Below are positions 1 through 8,024 of a stretch of DNA of 35,079 nucleotides, piece after piece (the stretch's first letter is position 1; each line of letters opens with the position of its first letter). The notes under the pieces are model-generated. The model was not told the DNA's origin and did not search any database. It saw only the letters and a list, made by a program, of their open reading frames with translations. This stretch comes from Clostridiales bacterium (GTDB taxonomy: Bacteria; Bacillota; Clostridia; Lachnospirales; Lachnospiraceae), in contig JAGZJZ010000062.1 of the NCBI GenBank assembly GCA_018365455.1, positions 1-35,079 on the forward strand, written 5' to 3'. A program made the translations under genes and the position numbers.

Positions 1-1
1 A

Positions 2-1177
2 GTTACGGATATGCTTTATGAATGCTATGACATCGCAGAATCAGGCAAGAAATTTACCGCAAAACTGGATAAAATAAAAGAACGCTATAACGAAATTATT
101 AAAGGGCTTGGACTGGAACTTTCATTAGATGACGAATTCCAGGTAATTCACGAAAATTTTGAGAAAAAAGCAGGCAGCAATTATGCGGCTTCCAGGGGAG
201 AGTACTTAAACGGTATCATTATGGCAAACTATCTGGGCTATGAGTTTGTGGATGCTGCAGAAGTTATTTTCTTCGACGAAAATGGAAATTTTGATGAAGT
301 AAAAACAGATAAAAAACTGGCTGATAGATTAAAAGATACAGAAAAGGCAGTTGTTCCCGGATTTTACGGTGCAAAGCCGGACGGATCCGTAAAAACATTT
401 TCCAGAGGCGGATCGGATGTGACCGGTTCCATCGTTGCAAAAGCGATTCAGGCAGACCTGTATGAAAACTGGACAGATGTATCCGGATTCCTGGTAACTG
501 ACCCGAGAATTATCGAAAACCCTGAGGTAATCGAGACCATTACATACCGTGAATTAAGAGAGCTTGCTTATATGGGGGCTACCGTTCTTCACGAGGATGC
601 TATTTTCCCGGTCCGAAAAGCAGAAATTCCTATTAATATTAAAAATACCAATGCTCCCCAGGAAAAGGGTACGCTGATTGTTGCACATACCTGTCATAAA
701 CCCAAATATACCATCACCGGTATTGCAGGTAAAAAGGGTTTTGCAGCTATCAATATTGAAAAAGACATGATGAATGCGGAAATTGGATTCGGGCGCAAAG
801 TACTTGGAATTTTCGAAGAAAATGATATCTCTTTTGAACATATGCCTTCTGGTATTGATACTATGACCGTATTTGTGCATCAGTCAGAATTTGAAGAAAA
901 AGAACAGAAGGTACTTCAGGGTATCCAGAGAAGTGTACACCCGGACTACATTGATTTAGAGTCAGATCTGGCACTTATTGCAGTGGTGGGCAGGGGAATG
1001 CGCTCCACAAGAGGCACAGCAGGCAGAATATTCTCTGCGCTGGCACATGCAAATATTAACGTAAAGATGATCGACCAGGGTTCCAGTGAATTGAATATTA
1101 TTATTGGCGTTCGGAATGAAGATTTTGAGACAGCAATTAAAGCGATCTACGATATTTTCGTAACAATCCAGCTATAG
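2..1177 (+). CDS. lysC: aspartate kinase, 3' part (5' end outside the window)
   Basis: Aspartate kinase phosphorylates L-aspartate, the first step to lysine, threonine, methionine and diaminopimelate. The frame is open to the left edge; the first ATG at base 11 is internal, because family members begin with a VxKFGGxS-type nucleotide-binding segment that is missing here. Visible parts are the rest of the kinase domain, including the segments FSRGGSDVTGS and WTDVSGFLVTDPRI that resemble the family's substrate and ATP binding loops (roughly the first 230 codons), followed by two ACT regulatory domains (from YTITGIAGKKGFAAINIEKD to the end). The second contains the typical AVVGRGMRSTRGTAGRIFSAL segment. 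ACT domains imply feedback control by an amino acid, but the effector cannot be read from the sequence. The frame is intact up to the TAG stop. The family call is firm; the isozyme class is not determined. Confidence 0.93.
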   Translation, partial: VTDMLYECYDIAESGKKFTAKLDKIKERYNEIIKGLGLELSLDDEFQVIHENFEKKAGSNYAASRGEYLNGIIMANYLGYEFVDAAEVIFFDENGNFDEVKTDKKLADRLKDTEKAVVPGFYGAKPDGSVKTFSRGGSDVTGSIVAKAIQADLYENWTDVSGFLVTDPRIIENPEVIETITYRELRELAYMGATVLHEDAIFPVRKAEIPINIKNTNAPQEKGTLIVAHTCHKPKYTITGIAGKKGFAAINIEKDMMNAEIGFGRKVLGIFEENDISFEHMPSGIDTMTVFVHQSEFEEKEQKVLQGIQRSVHPDYIDLESDLALIAVVGRGMRSTRGTAGRIFSALAHANINVKMIDQGSSELNIIIGVRNEDFETAIKAIYDIFVTIQL

Positions 1178-1266
1178 ATGGGAGTCTGTCAGGATGCCTG
1201 TTTTTGTGGTAAGAATGGGTAAAGAGCCTGTTTAACAGGAAATTTTGTATTTTCTGCCATAATAGT

Positions 1267-1295
1267 TTGACATGAAATTCACAATTCGTTATAAT
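1267..1295 (+). promoter_or_regulatory. consensus sigma-A promoter of rex, overlapped by a Rex-like operator
   Basis: TTGACA at 1267-1272 and TATAAT at 1290-1295 are separated by exactly 17 bases: both hexamers match consensus perfectly. The 18-mer at 1267-1284, TTGACATGAAATTCACAA, has the TTG-N12-CAA frame of a Rex operator. It carries one good half-site (TTCACAA) and one degenerate half. It overlaps the -35 box, so autorepression of rex is plausible (inference). Confidence 0.8.
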
Positions 1296-1342
1296 GTTTA
1301 TACGAAAGAGTAAACGAGATTATGCATTTGGAGGATGGTATT

Positions 1343-1993
1343 GTGGAGGAAAAAGAAATTTCAAAAGCCGTCATTAAAAGGCTGCCTCGTTATTACCGTT
1401 ACCTGGGAGATTTGCTGGAGGATGGTGTGGAGCGCATATCTTCGAATGATTTGAGCGACCGCATGCAGGTGACAGCATCACAGATCCGGCAGGATTTAAA
1501 TAACTTTGGCGGTTTTGGACAACAGGGATATGGTTATAACGTGAAGTATCTTTATAATGAGATAGGAAAGATTTTAGGCCTGGATAAAACTTATAATATG
1601 ATTATCGTAGGTGCCGGCAATCTTGGACAGGCATTGGCAAACTATGTGAAGTTTGAAAAGCGCGGGTTCTGGATCAAAGGTATCTTTGACGTGAATCCAA
1701 GGCTTCAGGGTGTGACGGTACGTGGAATTGCGATTCGGATGACAGATGATCTTCCGCAGTTTGTCAGGGATAATGAGATTAAGATAGCAGCGCTGACGCT
1801 GCCGAAGGAAAACGCTGAACAGATGGCAAATCTTCTGATTGAGAACGGAGTGAAGGCAATCTGGAATTTTGCTCATATCGATCTGCGCCTGCCGGAAGAT
1901 GTAATCGTGGAAAATGTACATCTTTCTGAGAGCCTGATGCAGTTATCCTATAACATTAACCGTTATGAAAAGGAACATGAAATTAAAGAATAA
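1343..1993 (+). CDS. rex: redox-sensing transcriptional repressor Rex
   Basis: Rex senses the NADH/NAD+ ratio: the NAD+-bound dimer binds DNA and NADH releases it, so fermentation and energy genes are derepressed when reductant accumulates. The N-terminal ~80 residues form the winged helix (LPRYYRYL, then VTASQIRQDLNNFGGFGQQG, the usual recognition segment). A Rossmann fold follows with GAGNLG at residues 90-95 and a C-terminal swapped helix (LSYNINRY). I chose the GTG at 1343 (216 aa) because GGAGG at 1330-1334 lies 8 bases upstream and the protein then begins MEEKEISKAVIKRLPRYYRYL-like, as family members do. An in-frame ATG at 1322 would add seven residues but has no ribosome site. A consensus promoter lies directly upstream. 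In acetogens Rex is a natural candidate to tie electron supply to carbon metabolism, but no target is proven here. Confidence 0.95.
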   Translation: MEEKEISKAVIKRLPRYYRYLGDLLEDGVERISSNDLSDRMQVTASQIRQDLNNFGGFGQQGYGYNVKYLYNEIGKILGLDKTYNMIIVGAGNLGQALANYVKFEKRGFWIKGIFDVNPRLQGVTVRGIAIRMTDDLPQFVRDNEIKIAALTLPKENAEQMANLLIENGVKAIWNFAHIDLRLPEDVIVENVHLSESLMQLSYNINRYEKEHEIKE

Positions 1994-2008
1994 GGAAATG
2001 GTCAAAAT

Positions 2009-2047
2009 AACGCGTAGGAGGATATCAGTGAGATATTTTTACGCGTT
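2009..2047 (+). promoter_or_regulatory. intergenic hairpin holding a strong ribosome site and a GTG
   Basis: AACGCGTA (2009-2016) and TACGCGTT (2040-2047) form a perfect 8-bp stem. An inner ATATC/GATAT pair is also possible. AGGAGG at 2016-2021 overlaps the stem, and a GTG at 2028 sits 6 bases after it. That GTG opens a 32-codon frame which runs past the start of the next gene in another frame. It may be a leader peptide or a relic of a lost gene. Confidence 0.4.
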
Positions 2048-2085
2048 GTTTTGCGTTAGAGAGTGTTTGAAAGTGGGTGATAGAT

Positions 2086-3594
2086 ATGGAATATCTGGTA
2101 AAGGCAGAAGAGATGAAACGCTGTGATCAGACTACCATTGAAAAATTTGGGGTTCCGTCCATAGTTTTGATGGAGCGGGCGGCACTGGCTTGTACAGAAG
2201 AGCTGACAGATGGCAGTTTTGATCTTAAAAATGTTCTGGTTGTGTGTGGAAGCGGCAATAACGGGGGCGATGGATTCGCCATTGCAAGGCTGCTGCATCT
2301 GCGAGGGATAGCAGTTTCCGTATATTTTGCGGGAAAAGAGGCATCTTGTACACAAGAAACCAGATTACAGAAGAATATCTGCGAAAAATATGGTGTGATT
2401 TTTGTAAGTAAGTTGGGGTTAGGTGAATATACTAGTATAGTAGACGCTATGTTTGGAGTAGGTCTATCCAGAAATATAGAAGGCCATTATGCGGATGTGA
2501 TCGGTTATATGAATCAGTCAGAGGCAGCTATTCTGTCGGTTGATATTGCTTCCGGAATCAGTGCGGATACCGGAAAGGTGATGGGAACGGCGGTAAAGGC
2601 AGATAAGACTGTAACGTTTGCATTTAAAAAGATCGGCCATGTGTTGTATCCTGGAACAGAGTACGCCGGGAGCGTCAGTGTGAAGGATATAGGAATTACC
2701 GTGGATGGTTTTGAAAATCAGCTGCCAAAAGCTATCTCTTACACGAAAAGGGATCTGCAGCTGCTTCCCCCCAGATTTGCATATTCCAATAAGGGCACTT
2801 ACGGAAAAGTTCTTGTAGTGGCCGGTTCTTTAAATATGTGCGGGGCAGCTTTTTTATCGGCAAAGGCAGCATATAAGACAGGGGCGGGACTGGTACAGAT
2901 CTTCACAGAAGAAAGTAACCGTATTATGCTCCAGACTATGCTGCCGGAAGCAATTCTTACCACTTATGATACCTGTGATTTCAGGCATGAGCAGTTAGAA
3001 GAAGCGGCAGAACAGGCAGATGTGATTGTATTTGGACCCGGAATTGGAAAGAAAGCAGATAAGCGAAAAATGCTGGAACTTCTTGTAAAGCTGCGGGATA
3101 AGCCGCTTTTGATTGATGCGGATGGCCTGAATTTGCTGGCAGATAATCCACAGTCTTTAGACGAACGGAAACGTCCGGCAGTGGTGACGCCTCATGTGGG
3201 CGAAATGAGCAGACTCTGTCATGCAGAAAAAAAAGATGTTCTGGATAACCTATTTCAAACAGCGTGTACTTATGCATCCGTACATGGAGTAATCTGTGTG
3301 CTGAAGGATGCCAGGACAATTGTAACAGACGGGCAGGAAATCTATGTAAACCAAAGTGGAAACAGCGGAATGGCGGTAGGTGGTTCCGGAGATGTACTTA
3401 CGGGAATTATTGCAGGCTTAATGGCTCAGAAGATGCCGGAAACACAGGCGGCCAGACTTGGAGTGTATCTCCATGGTCTGGCAGGTGATGCCGCGCGGGA
3501 TAAATGTGGAAGCTATGCCATGCTTGCGACCGATATTATCAAAGGCTTGCAGGAAATACTGATCAGAGGAGAAAAGGAACATGCAGAAATATAG
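2086..3594 (+). CDS. nnr: bifunctional NAD(P)H-hydrate epimerase / ADP-dependent NAD(P)H-hydrate dehydratase
   Basis: This is a metabolite-repair enzyme. The N-terminal YjeF domain (about residues 1-215) epimerises the damaged hydrates of NADH and NADPH; the C-terminal ribokinase-like domain (about 225-495) dehydrates the S form using ADP. Diagnostic segments are CGSGNNGGDGFAIARLL in the epimerase, and GTYGKVLVVAGS, DADGLNLL, TPHVGEMSRL and SGMAVGGSGDVLTGIIAGL in the dehydratase. About 502 residues is the usual length of the fused form. The ATG at 2086 gives MEYLVKAEEM, a normal family N-terminus; a GTG at 2077 is in frame and would add three residues. Neither has a strong ribosome site. The 3' end overlaps the alanine racemase start by 14 bases in another frame, so the two are translationally coupled. 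Rex upstream is probably co-transcribed. Confidence 0.94.
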   Translation: MEYLVKAEEMKRCDQTTIEKFGVPSIVLMERAALACTEELTDGSFDLKNVLVVCGSGNNGGDGFAIARLLHLRGIAVSVYFAGKEASCTQETRLQKNICEKYGVIFVSKLGLGEYTSIVDAMFGVGLSRNIEGHYADVIGYMNQSEAAILSVDIASGISADTGKVMGTAVKADKTVTFAFKKIGHVLYPGTEYAGSVSVKDIGITVDGFENQLPKAISYTKRDLQLLPPRFAYSNKGTYGKVLVVAGSLNMCGAAFLSAKAAYKTGAGLVQIFTEESNRIMLQTMLPEAILTTYDTCDFRHEQLEEAAEQADVIVFGPGIGKKADKRKMLELLVKLRDKPLLIDADGLNLLADNPQSLDERKRPAVVTPHVGEMSRLCHAEKKDVLDNLFQTACTYASVHGVICVLKDARTIVTDGQEIYVNQSGNSGMAVGGSGDVLTGIIAGLMAQKMPETQAARLGVYLHGLAGDAARDKCGSYAMLATDIIKGLQEILIRGEKEHAEI

Positions 3595-4750
3595 CAGGGT
3601 CTGTGCTGTCATAAGCTTGGATGCCGTGGAAGAAAATTTCAGAAACATGAGGGCGAATACGAATCCCAAAGCCAAAATGATTGCAGTGGTAAAAGCCGAC
3701 GGATACGGACACGGTGCCGTGCCGGTGGCAAAGCTTGTGGAAGATTACGATTATATCTGGGGATTTGCTGTTGCTACTGCGGAAGAGGCTCAGATTCTCA
3801 GGAAAAATGAAATCCAAAAGCCAATCTTGATTCTGGGATACACATTTGAAGAACATTTTGAGATGCTGGTGAGGCTTAATATACGTCCTGTAGTATTTAA
3901 ATGGGATACTGCAAAAGCGCTGTCAGAAGAAGCAGGCAGGCAGGGAAAGACAGTTACGGTTCATCTTGGATTGGATACCGGGATGAGCAGAATTGGATTT
4001 ACAGACACAAAAGAGAGTATAGAAGTGATCCTGGAAATTGCAAAATTACCAAACCTTAAGATAGAAGGGCTGTTTACCCACTTCGCCAGATCGGATGAAG
4101 CAGATAAGACCAGTGCCTGGGGGCAGTTAGCCCGCTATCAGGACTTTTTAGAGAAATTATCTGCAGCAGGTATCCGGATACCCCTGAAACATTGCAGCAA
4201 CAGTGCAGGGATTATCGATCTTCCGGAAGCGAATATGGATGCAGTGCGTCCGGGTATCAGTATTTACGGAATATATCCTTCTTCAGAAGTAAAGAAGGAA
4301 AAGGTTCCGCTTAAACCTGTAATGCAGCTCAAGAGCCATATTGTTTACATAAAGGAATTAGAAGCAGGAATTCCTGTCAGTTATGGTGGTACCTTTGTAA
4401 CAGAGAAGAAAACAAAGGTAGCCACGATTCCGGTGGGATATGGAGATGGTTATCCCCGCAGCCTGTCAGGGAAGGGATGGGTTTTGATCCATGGGAAAAA
4501 GGCGCCGATTTTGGGGAGAGTCTGCATGGATCAGTTTATGGTGGATATCAGTGATATTGATGAAGCAAGGGAATTGGATGAAGTTACGCTTTTTGGGGAG
4601 AGCGAGGGGGCAATCCTGCAGGTAGAAGAATTAAGCAGTATTTGCGGACGTTTTCCGTACGAATTTGTCTGTGATATTGGAAAACGGATACCCAGGATTT
4701 ATGTCCACAAAGGGGAGATTGTGTTGACAAGGGACTATTTTGACGAATAA
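3581..4750 (+). CDS. alr: alanine racemase
   Basis: This PLP enzyme interconverts L- and D-alanine and supplies D-alanine for peptidoglycan. The PLP lysine is K38 in AVVKADGYGHGA. Y268 in VSYGGTFVT is the second catalytic base. HLGLDTGMSRIGF, HCSNSAG, RPGISIYGIYP and GRVCMDQFMVD are family signatures. The length, 389 residues, is normal. The ATG is preceded by GGAGAAAAGGAA inside the nnr gene, which it overlaps by 14 bases. The gene lies between the NAD(P)HX repair gene and a MazF-type RNase, a standard order in Firmicutes. Between alr and mazF lie 229 bases with no convincing gene; in Bacillus the antitoxin for the RNase sits in that slot. Confidence 0.97.
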   Translation: MQKYSRVCAVISLDAVEENFRNMRANTNPKAKMIAVVKADGYGHGAVPVAKLVEDYDYIWGFAVATAEEAQILRKNEIQKPILILGYTFEEHFEMLVRLNIRPVVFKWDTAKALSEEAGRQGKTVTVHLGLDTGMSRIGFTDTKESIEVILEIAKLPNLKIEGLFTHFARSDEADKTSAWGQLARYQDFLEKLSAAGIRIPLKHCSNSAGIIDLPEANMDAVRPGISIYGIYPSSEVKKEKVPLKPVMQLKSHIVYIKELEAGIPVSYGGTFVTEKKTKVATIPVGYGDGYPRSLSGKGWVLIHGKKAPILGRVCMDQFMVDISDIDEARELDEVTLFGESEGAILQVEELSSICGRFPYEFVCDIGKRIPRIYVHKGEIVLTRDYFDE

Positions 4751-4769
4751 TGCCCGGTAAGTTACGTAC

Positions 4770-4808
4770 TCTGCAGCAGGCTGCGGAGTATCTGATCCCT
4801 GCCGCAGA
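4770..4808 (+). other. hairpin downstream of alr
   Basis: TCTGCAGCAGG (4770-4780) pairs with CCTGCCGCAGA (4798-4808) over 10 of 11 positions with a 17-base loop. No T-run follows, so it is not a standard terminator. It could be an mRNA processing or stability element between alr and the RNase gene. Confidence 0.35.
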
Positions 4809-4979
4809 AGTCAGATGTACATGGAATAGTACGAATATTCTGTGTGCATGACGCAATTTATTGTGTGCGTTGTACATTGCAGCAGGAATAAGACACAAAA
4901 ATGCATACTCATGAAGAATATGGAAATACTAGAGTTAATCTTTAATTAACCATAACGTATGAATCGGAGTGTGAAATGT

Positions 4980-5327
4980 GTGATTATTAAACGCGGAGAT
5001 ATTTTTTATGCGGACCTGCGGCCGGTAATAGGGTCCGAACAAGGGGGAATACGGCCTGTTCTGATCATTCAGAACGATATTGGAAATAAGCACAGCCCAA
5101 CGGTAATCTGTGCTGCAATTACATCGAAGATGAATAAAGCGAAGCTGCCCACCCATGTGGAAATTGATGCAGGGAAATATGCAATTGTAAAGGATTCGGT
5201 GATTCTTTTGGAACAGCTTCGTACTATAGATAAAAAACGATTAAAAGACAGGGTGTGTCATCTGGATATGGAAATCTTACGTCAGGTAGACCGGGCACTT
5301 AAAATCAGCTTGGAATTATCTACATAA
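4980..5327 (+). CDS. type II toxin-antitoxin MazF/EndoA-family endoribonuclease
   Basis: It belongs to the PemK/MazF fold of sequence-specific mRNA interferases and is closest in appearance to EndoA (NdoA) of Bacillus. Matching segments are IIKRGDIFYADLRPV, GSEQGGIRPVLIIQND, the TSKMNKAKLPTHVEI loop and DSVILLEQLRTIDKKRL. The Arg of the GGIRPV segment and the Thr/Ser of AAITSKM lie where the catalytic residues of EndoA-type enzymes are. The GTG at 4980 gives 115 residues and an N-terminus matching EndoA; CGGAG at 4965-4969 precedes it by 10 bases. An in-frame ATG at 4959 would add seven residues but has no ribosome site. No antitoxin-like reading frame is visible on either side, so control must come from elsewhere or from a very divergent partner. 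Confidence 0.9.
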   Translation: MIIKRGDIFYADLRPVIGSEQGGIRPVLIIQNDIGNKHSPTVICAAITSKMNKAKLPTHVEIDAGKYAIVKDSVILLEQLRTIDKKRLKDRVCHLDMEILRQVDRALKISLELST

Positions 5328-5328
5328 C

Positions 5329-5357
5329 TTGACTAATTTCCGGGAAGATGATATATT
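5329..5357 (+). promoter_or_regulatory. sigma-A promoter for the CorC-type gene
   Basis: TTGACT at 5329-5334, 17-base spacer, TATATT at 5352-5357. It begins directly after the RNase stop codon. The predicted transcript would carry a leader of about 245 bases containing the hairpin-rich repeat at 5381-5550. Confidence 0.65.
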
Positions 5358-5380
5358 TTCTAGTGATAAGAAACTGATCC

Positions 5381-5550
5381 GTAACTGTGAGGTTCTGGAG
5401 AGTTGTAACAGTTCAGACAGCATGAATTGTTACTCATACAGCCCGTTGAATTTCGCCTTCGGCGAAGGGCTGGATATCTGCGGACTACGGGTTTTCGTAT
5501 GATCTGCGCAGTAAATGCACAGATCTGTCTGAACTGTTCCGGGCAGTTAC
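5381..5550 (+). repeat. hairpin-rich interspersed repeat, copy A
   Basis: Nested inverted repeats: outer GTAACTG (5381-5387) with CAGTTAC (5544-5550), then a perfect 14-base pair AACAGTTCAGACAG (5407-5420) with CTGTCTGAACTGTT (5525-5538). Inside are TTCGCC-TTC-GGCGAA (5452-5466) and a stem GATCTGCGCA/TGCACAGATC around a GTAAA loop (about 5509-5533). The last two hairpins, the loop and their order recur in inverted orientation at 34571-34704, so this is a repeat family rather than a one-off leader. It could be a non-autonomous mobile element or a structured RNA. Confidence 0.65.
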
Positions 5551-5610
5551 ACTGTTTACTGTGATACCCCTGAATAGCGCAAGCTACAACAGGAAGGAGT
5601 ATTTTTACAA

Positions 5611-6972
5611 ATGGATAGTGTAGGGAGTCCTGCGACAGGATTCATTGTTTTTTTAATATTTATATTGCTGGATGCAGTATTGATTGGATTTGGTTCTGCC
5701 GTTCAGGCGCTGAATGAAGGCGAATTGGAGCGGGAAGAAGCACAGGGCAGCGCTAAGGCCAGGATGCTTCTGCGCGCCAAGGCGTCTCCGGACCGGCTGG
5801 TTGGCACAATCCAGGTCACAACGACGCTTTTGTGCATGCTGGCCGGCGGTGTGCTGCTGCGTCCTGCATCTGCATTGTGGAAGCTGCTGCTGGACAAAAC
5901 CGGTCTTGGGCAAATCCTGCCGGGTGGTTTTTATCAATTTCTTTACATGTTTCTGGCTGTTGTCTGTATGCTTTTTCTCTTATATACATTTGGCATACTG
6001 CTTCCGAAAAAACTGGGGGCTCATTATTCGAAAAAATGGGCATTTGGACAGGTAGCGCTTGTGCATACAATTGTCGTTCTGTTTAGTCCTGTTACATATT
6101 TATTTACATCATTTGTAAATGTAATTATCCGGCTTTTTGGTATTGATCCGGGGAAGCTTCAGGAGGATGTGACGGAAGAGGAAATTATCTCTATGGTGAA
6201 CGAAGGTCATGAACAGGGTGTTCTGGAGGCCAGCGAAGCAGAGATGATAACGAATATTTTTGAGTTCCGGGATAAGGAAGCTCAGGATATTATGACTCAC
6301 AGAAAGAATATTATTGCAGTAAATGAGGATAAAACCCTGAAGGAAAGCCTGCAGTTTATGCTGGACAGTACAAATTCCAGATTTCCGGTATTTGAAGACA
6401 ATATCGATAACATTACCGGTATCCTGCATTTGAAAGATGCCATGCGTTTTCATACGAAAAACAAATATGATAACTGGGCAGTAAAAGACATACCGGATTT
6501 AATCCGCCCGGCAGTATTTATACCCGAAACCAGAAATATCAATCTCTTATTCCAGAGCATGCAGTCCAAAAAGCTTCAGATGGTAATCGTTGCGGATGAG
6601 TATGGACAGACAGCAGGATTAATTGCATTAGAAGATATCCTGGAAGAAATTGTGGGTAATATTCTGGATGAGTATGACGTGGATGAAATACTGATCGAGG
6701 AACAGCCGGATGGAAATTATATTATGGACGGTATGACGCCTCTGGAAGATGTGGAAGAAATACTTCATATCGAGCTTCAGTCAGATGATTTTGAGACACT
6801 CAATGGTTATTTGATCTACCGCCTGGATAAGATTCCCGACGAAAAAGAAGACTCGGAAATTATAGAAGAAGGCTATGCGTTCAAGATTCTGAACGTTGCC
6901 AATAAAACAATACAAAAAGTAAGAGTCAGTAAATTAGTAAAAGAGATTCCAAAAGAAATAACAGAAGAATAA
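5611..6972 (+). CDS. HlyC/CorC (CNNM) family membrane protein with CBS pair
   Basis: It has the three-part architecture of CorC/CNNM transport or efflux proteins. An N-terminal DUF21/CNNM membrane domain (about residues 1-170) has hydrophobic segments near 9-30, 65-85, 110-135 and 150-175. A CBS pair follows (about 210-345; IMTHRKNIIAVNEDKTL starts the first and VIVADEYGQTAGLIALEDILEEIVG ends the second). The C-terminal CorC_HlyC domain (about 360-445) contains DGMTPLEDVEEIL and ETLNGYLIYRL. Members of the family act on Mg2+/Co2+ homeostasis; the ion here is not determined. A ribosome site AAGGAG lies about 13 bases before the ATG. The gene has its own promoter and a long structured leader, and it may be co-transcribed with yebC, which starts 22 bases downstream. 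Confidence 0.9.
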   Translation: MDSVGSPATGFIVFLIFILLDAVLIGFGSAVQALNEGELEREEAQGSAKARMLLRAKASPDRLVGTIQVTTTLLCMLAGGVLLRPASALWKLLLDKTGLGQILPGGFYQFLYMFLAVVCMLFLLYTFGILLPKKLGAHYSKKWAFGQVALVHTIVVLFSPVTYLFTSFVNVIIRLFGIDPGKLQEDVTEEEIISMVNEGHEQGVLEASEAEMITNIFEFRDKEAQDIMTHRKNIIAVNEDKTLKESLQFMLDSTNSRFPVFEDNIDNITGILHLKDAMRFHTKNKYDNWAVKDIPDLIRPAVFIPETRNINLLFQSMQSKKLQMVIVADEYGQTAGLIALEDILEEIVGNILDEYDVDEILIEEQPDGNYIMDGMTPLEDVEEILHIELQSDDFETLNGYLIYRLDKIPDEKEDSEIIEEGYAFKILNVANKTIQKVRVSKLVKEIPKEITEE

Positions 6973-6994
6973 AGAAAGATAAGGAGTAATCAAG

Positions 6995-7723
6995 ATGTCA
7001 GGACATTCAAAATTTGCCAATATTAAACACAAAAAGGAAAGAAATGATGCTGCAAAAGGGAAGATTTTTACCATTATCGGAAGAGAAATCGCGGTAGCCG
7101 TAAAAGAAGGCGGCTCTGATCCGGATAATAACAGCAGACTTCGTGATGTAATTGCAAAAGCAAAAGCCAATAACATGCCAAATGATACCATAGACCGTGG
7201 TATTAAGAAAGCAGCCGGCGATGCCAATGCCGTTAACTACGAATACGTTTCCTATGAAGGATATGGACCAAACGGAATAGCCATTATTGTAGATGCACTT
7301 ACCGATAACAAGAACCGTACTGCTGCCAATGTAAGAAGTGCTTTTACAAAAGGAAGCGGAAGCATCGGAACACCGGGATGTGTATCCTACAGCTTTGATA
7401 AAAAAGGCCAGATCATCATTGACAAAGAAGAATGTGATATGGAAGCGGATGATTTGATGATGATTGCCCTGGATGCAGGTGCTGAAGACTTCCAGGAAGA
7501 AGAAGACAGCTATGAGATCATCACGGATCCGGATGAATTCAGCAACGTCCGGGAAGCCCTTGAAAAAGAAGGCATCCAGATGGCGGAAGCCGAAGTAACC
7601 ATGATTCCGCAAAACTATGTGGAACTGACAGATGAGACTGCAGTTAAGAACCTGCAGAAAACTTTAGACCTTCTGGATGAAGACGATGATGTACAGAATG
7701 TTTATCATAACTGGGAAGAGTAG
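6995..7723 (+). CDS. YebC/PmpR family DNA-binding transcriptional regulator
   Basis: It starts with the family signature MSGHSKFANIKHKKERNDAAKGK (the usual GHSKW is GHSKF here). KANNMPNDTIDRGIKKAAG and the Asp/Glu-rich end LDLLDEDDDVQNVYHNWEE follow. Its 242 residues are the normal length for the three-domain TACO1/YebC fold. Family members have been linked to transcription control and, more recently, to helping ribosomes through difficult sequences; which applies here cannot be read. AAGGAG precedes the ATG. A terminator at 7748-7795 closes the unit. Confidence 0.95.
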   Translation: MSGHSKFANIKHKKERNDAAKGKIFTIIGREIAVAVKEGGSDPDNNSRLRDVIAKAKANNMPNDTIDRGIKKAAGDANAVNYEYVSYEGYGPNGIAIIVDALTDNKNRTAANVRSAFTKGSGSIGTPGCVSYSFDKKGQIIIDKEECDMEADDLMMIALDAGAEDFQEEEDSYEIITDPDEFSNVREALEKEGIQMAEAEVTMIPQNYVELTDETAVKNLQKTLDLLDEDDDVQNVYHNWEE

Positions 7724-7747
7724 GCTAAATTAAATAATAATGAAAAT

Positions 7748-7795
7748 AAGGCTTTATGTTTGTTTCTGATTGAGACAGGCATGAAGTCTTTTTTT
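7748..7795 (+). terminator. rho-independent terminator after yebC
   Basis: AAGGCTTTATG (7748-7758) pairs with CATGAAGTCTT (7780-7790) as an 11-bp stem with two G-U pairs. A run of seven T (7789-7795) overlaps its 3' end. Confidence 0.65.
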
Positions 7796-7981
7796 GTCGA
7801 AAAATGCGGCAGAGCGTTACTATTTCTTGCAGTGATTTTATATAACTTTTGCACAAAGAAGTCCTTTCTGGTATAAGGGAAATTATCGTAGTTTAATACA
7901 TTAAACAATACTTCATGATTTTTTAAAAAAGCACTTAATTTGGTAATGTTGTACAAAAATTACGATGTAAATAAAATATAA
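7796..7981. other. gene-free AT-rich stretch before the sugar operon
   Basis: No credible reading frame on either strand. The only structure I see is a near-palindrome at 7891-7906, GTTTAATACATTAAAC (14 of 16 positions symmetric), about 75 bases upstream of the promoter at 7982. It could be an activator or repressor site for the sugar operon, but nothing else supports that. Confidence 0.4.
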
Positions 7982-8010
7982 TTGACAATTATGTATATTG
8001 GTGATATTCT
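7982..8010 (+). promoter_or_regulatory. promoter of the sugar ABC operon
   Basis: TTGACA at 7982-7987 (perfect), 17-base spacer, TATTCT at 8005-8010 (4 of 6). The gene follows at 8078 with the ribosome site AAAGGAGAAAGG. Confidence 0.65.
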
Positions 8011-8024
8011 TAATATAACATTTA

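Noticed and set aside
1190..1239. Possible terminators after lysC
   Set aside because: CAGG-ATG-CCTG plus TTTTT, and CCTGT-TTA-ACAGG, are only 4-5 bp stems; too weak to call.
7007..7612. 201-codon open frame on the - strand across yebC
   Set aside because: It lies wholly antisense to a clear YebC-family gene, has no ribosome site and no recognisable domain; it follows from codon use on the + strand.
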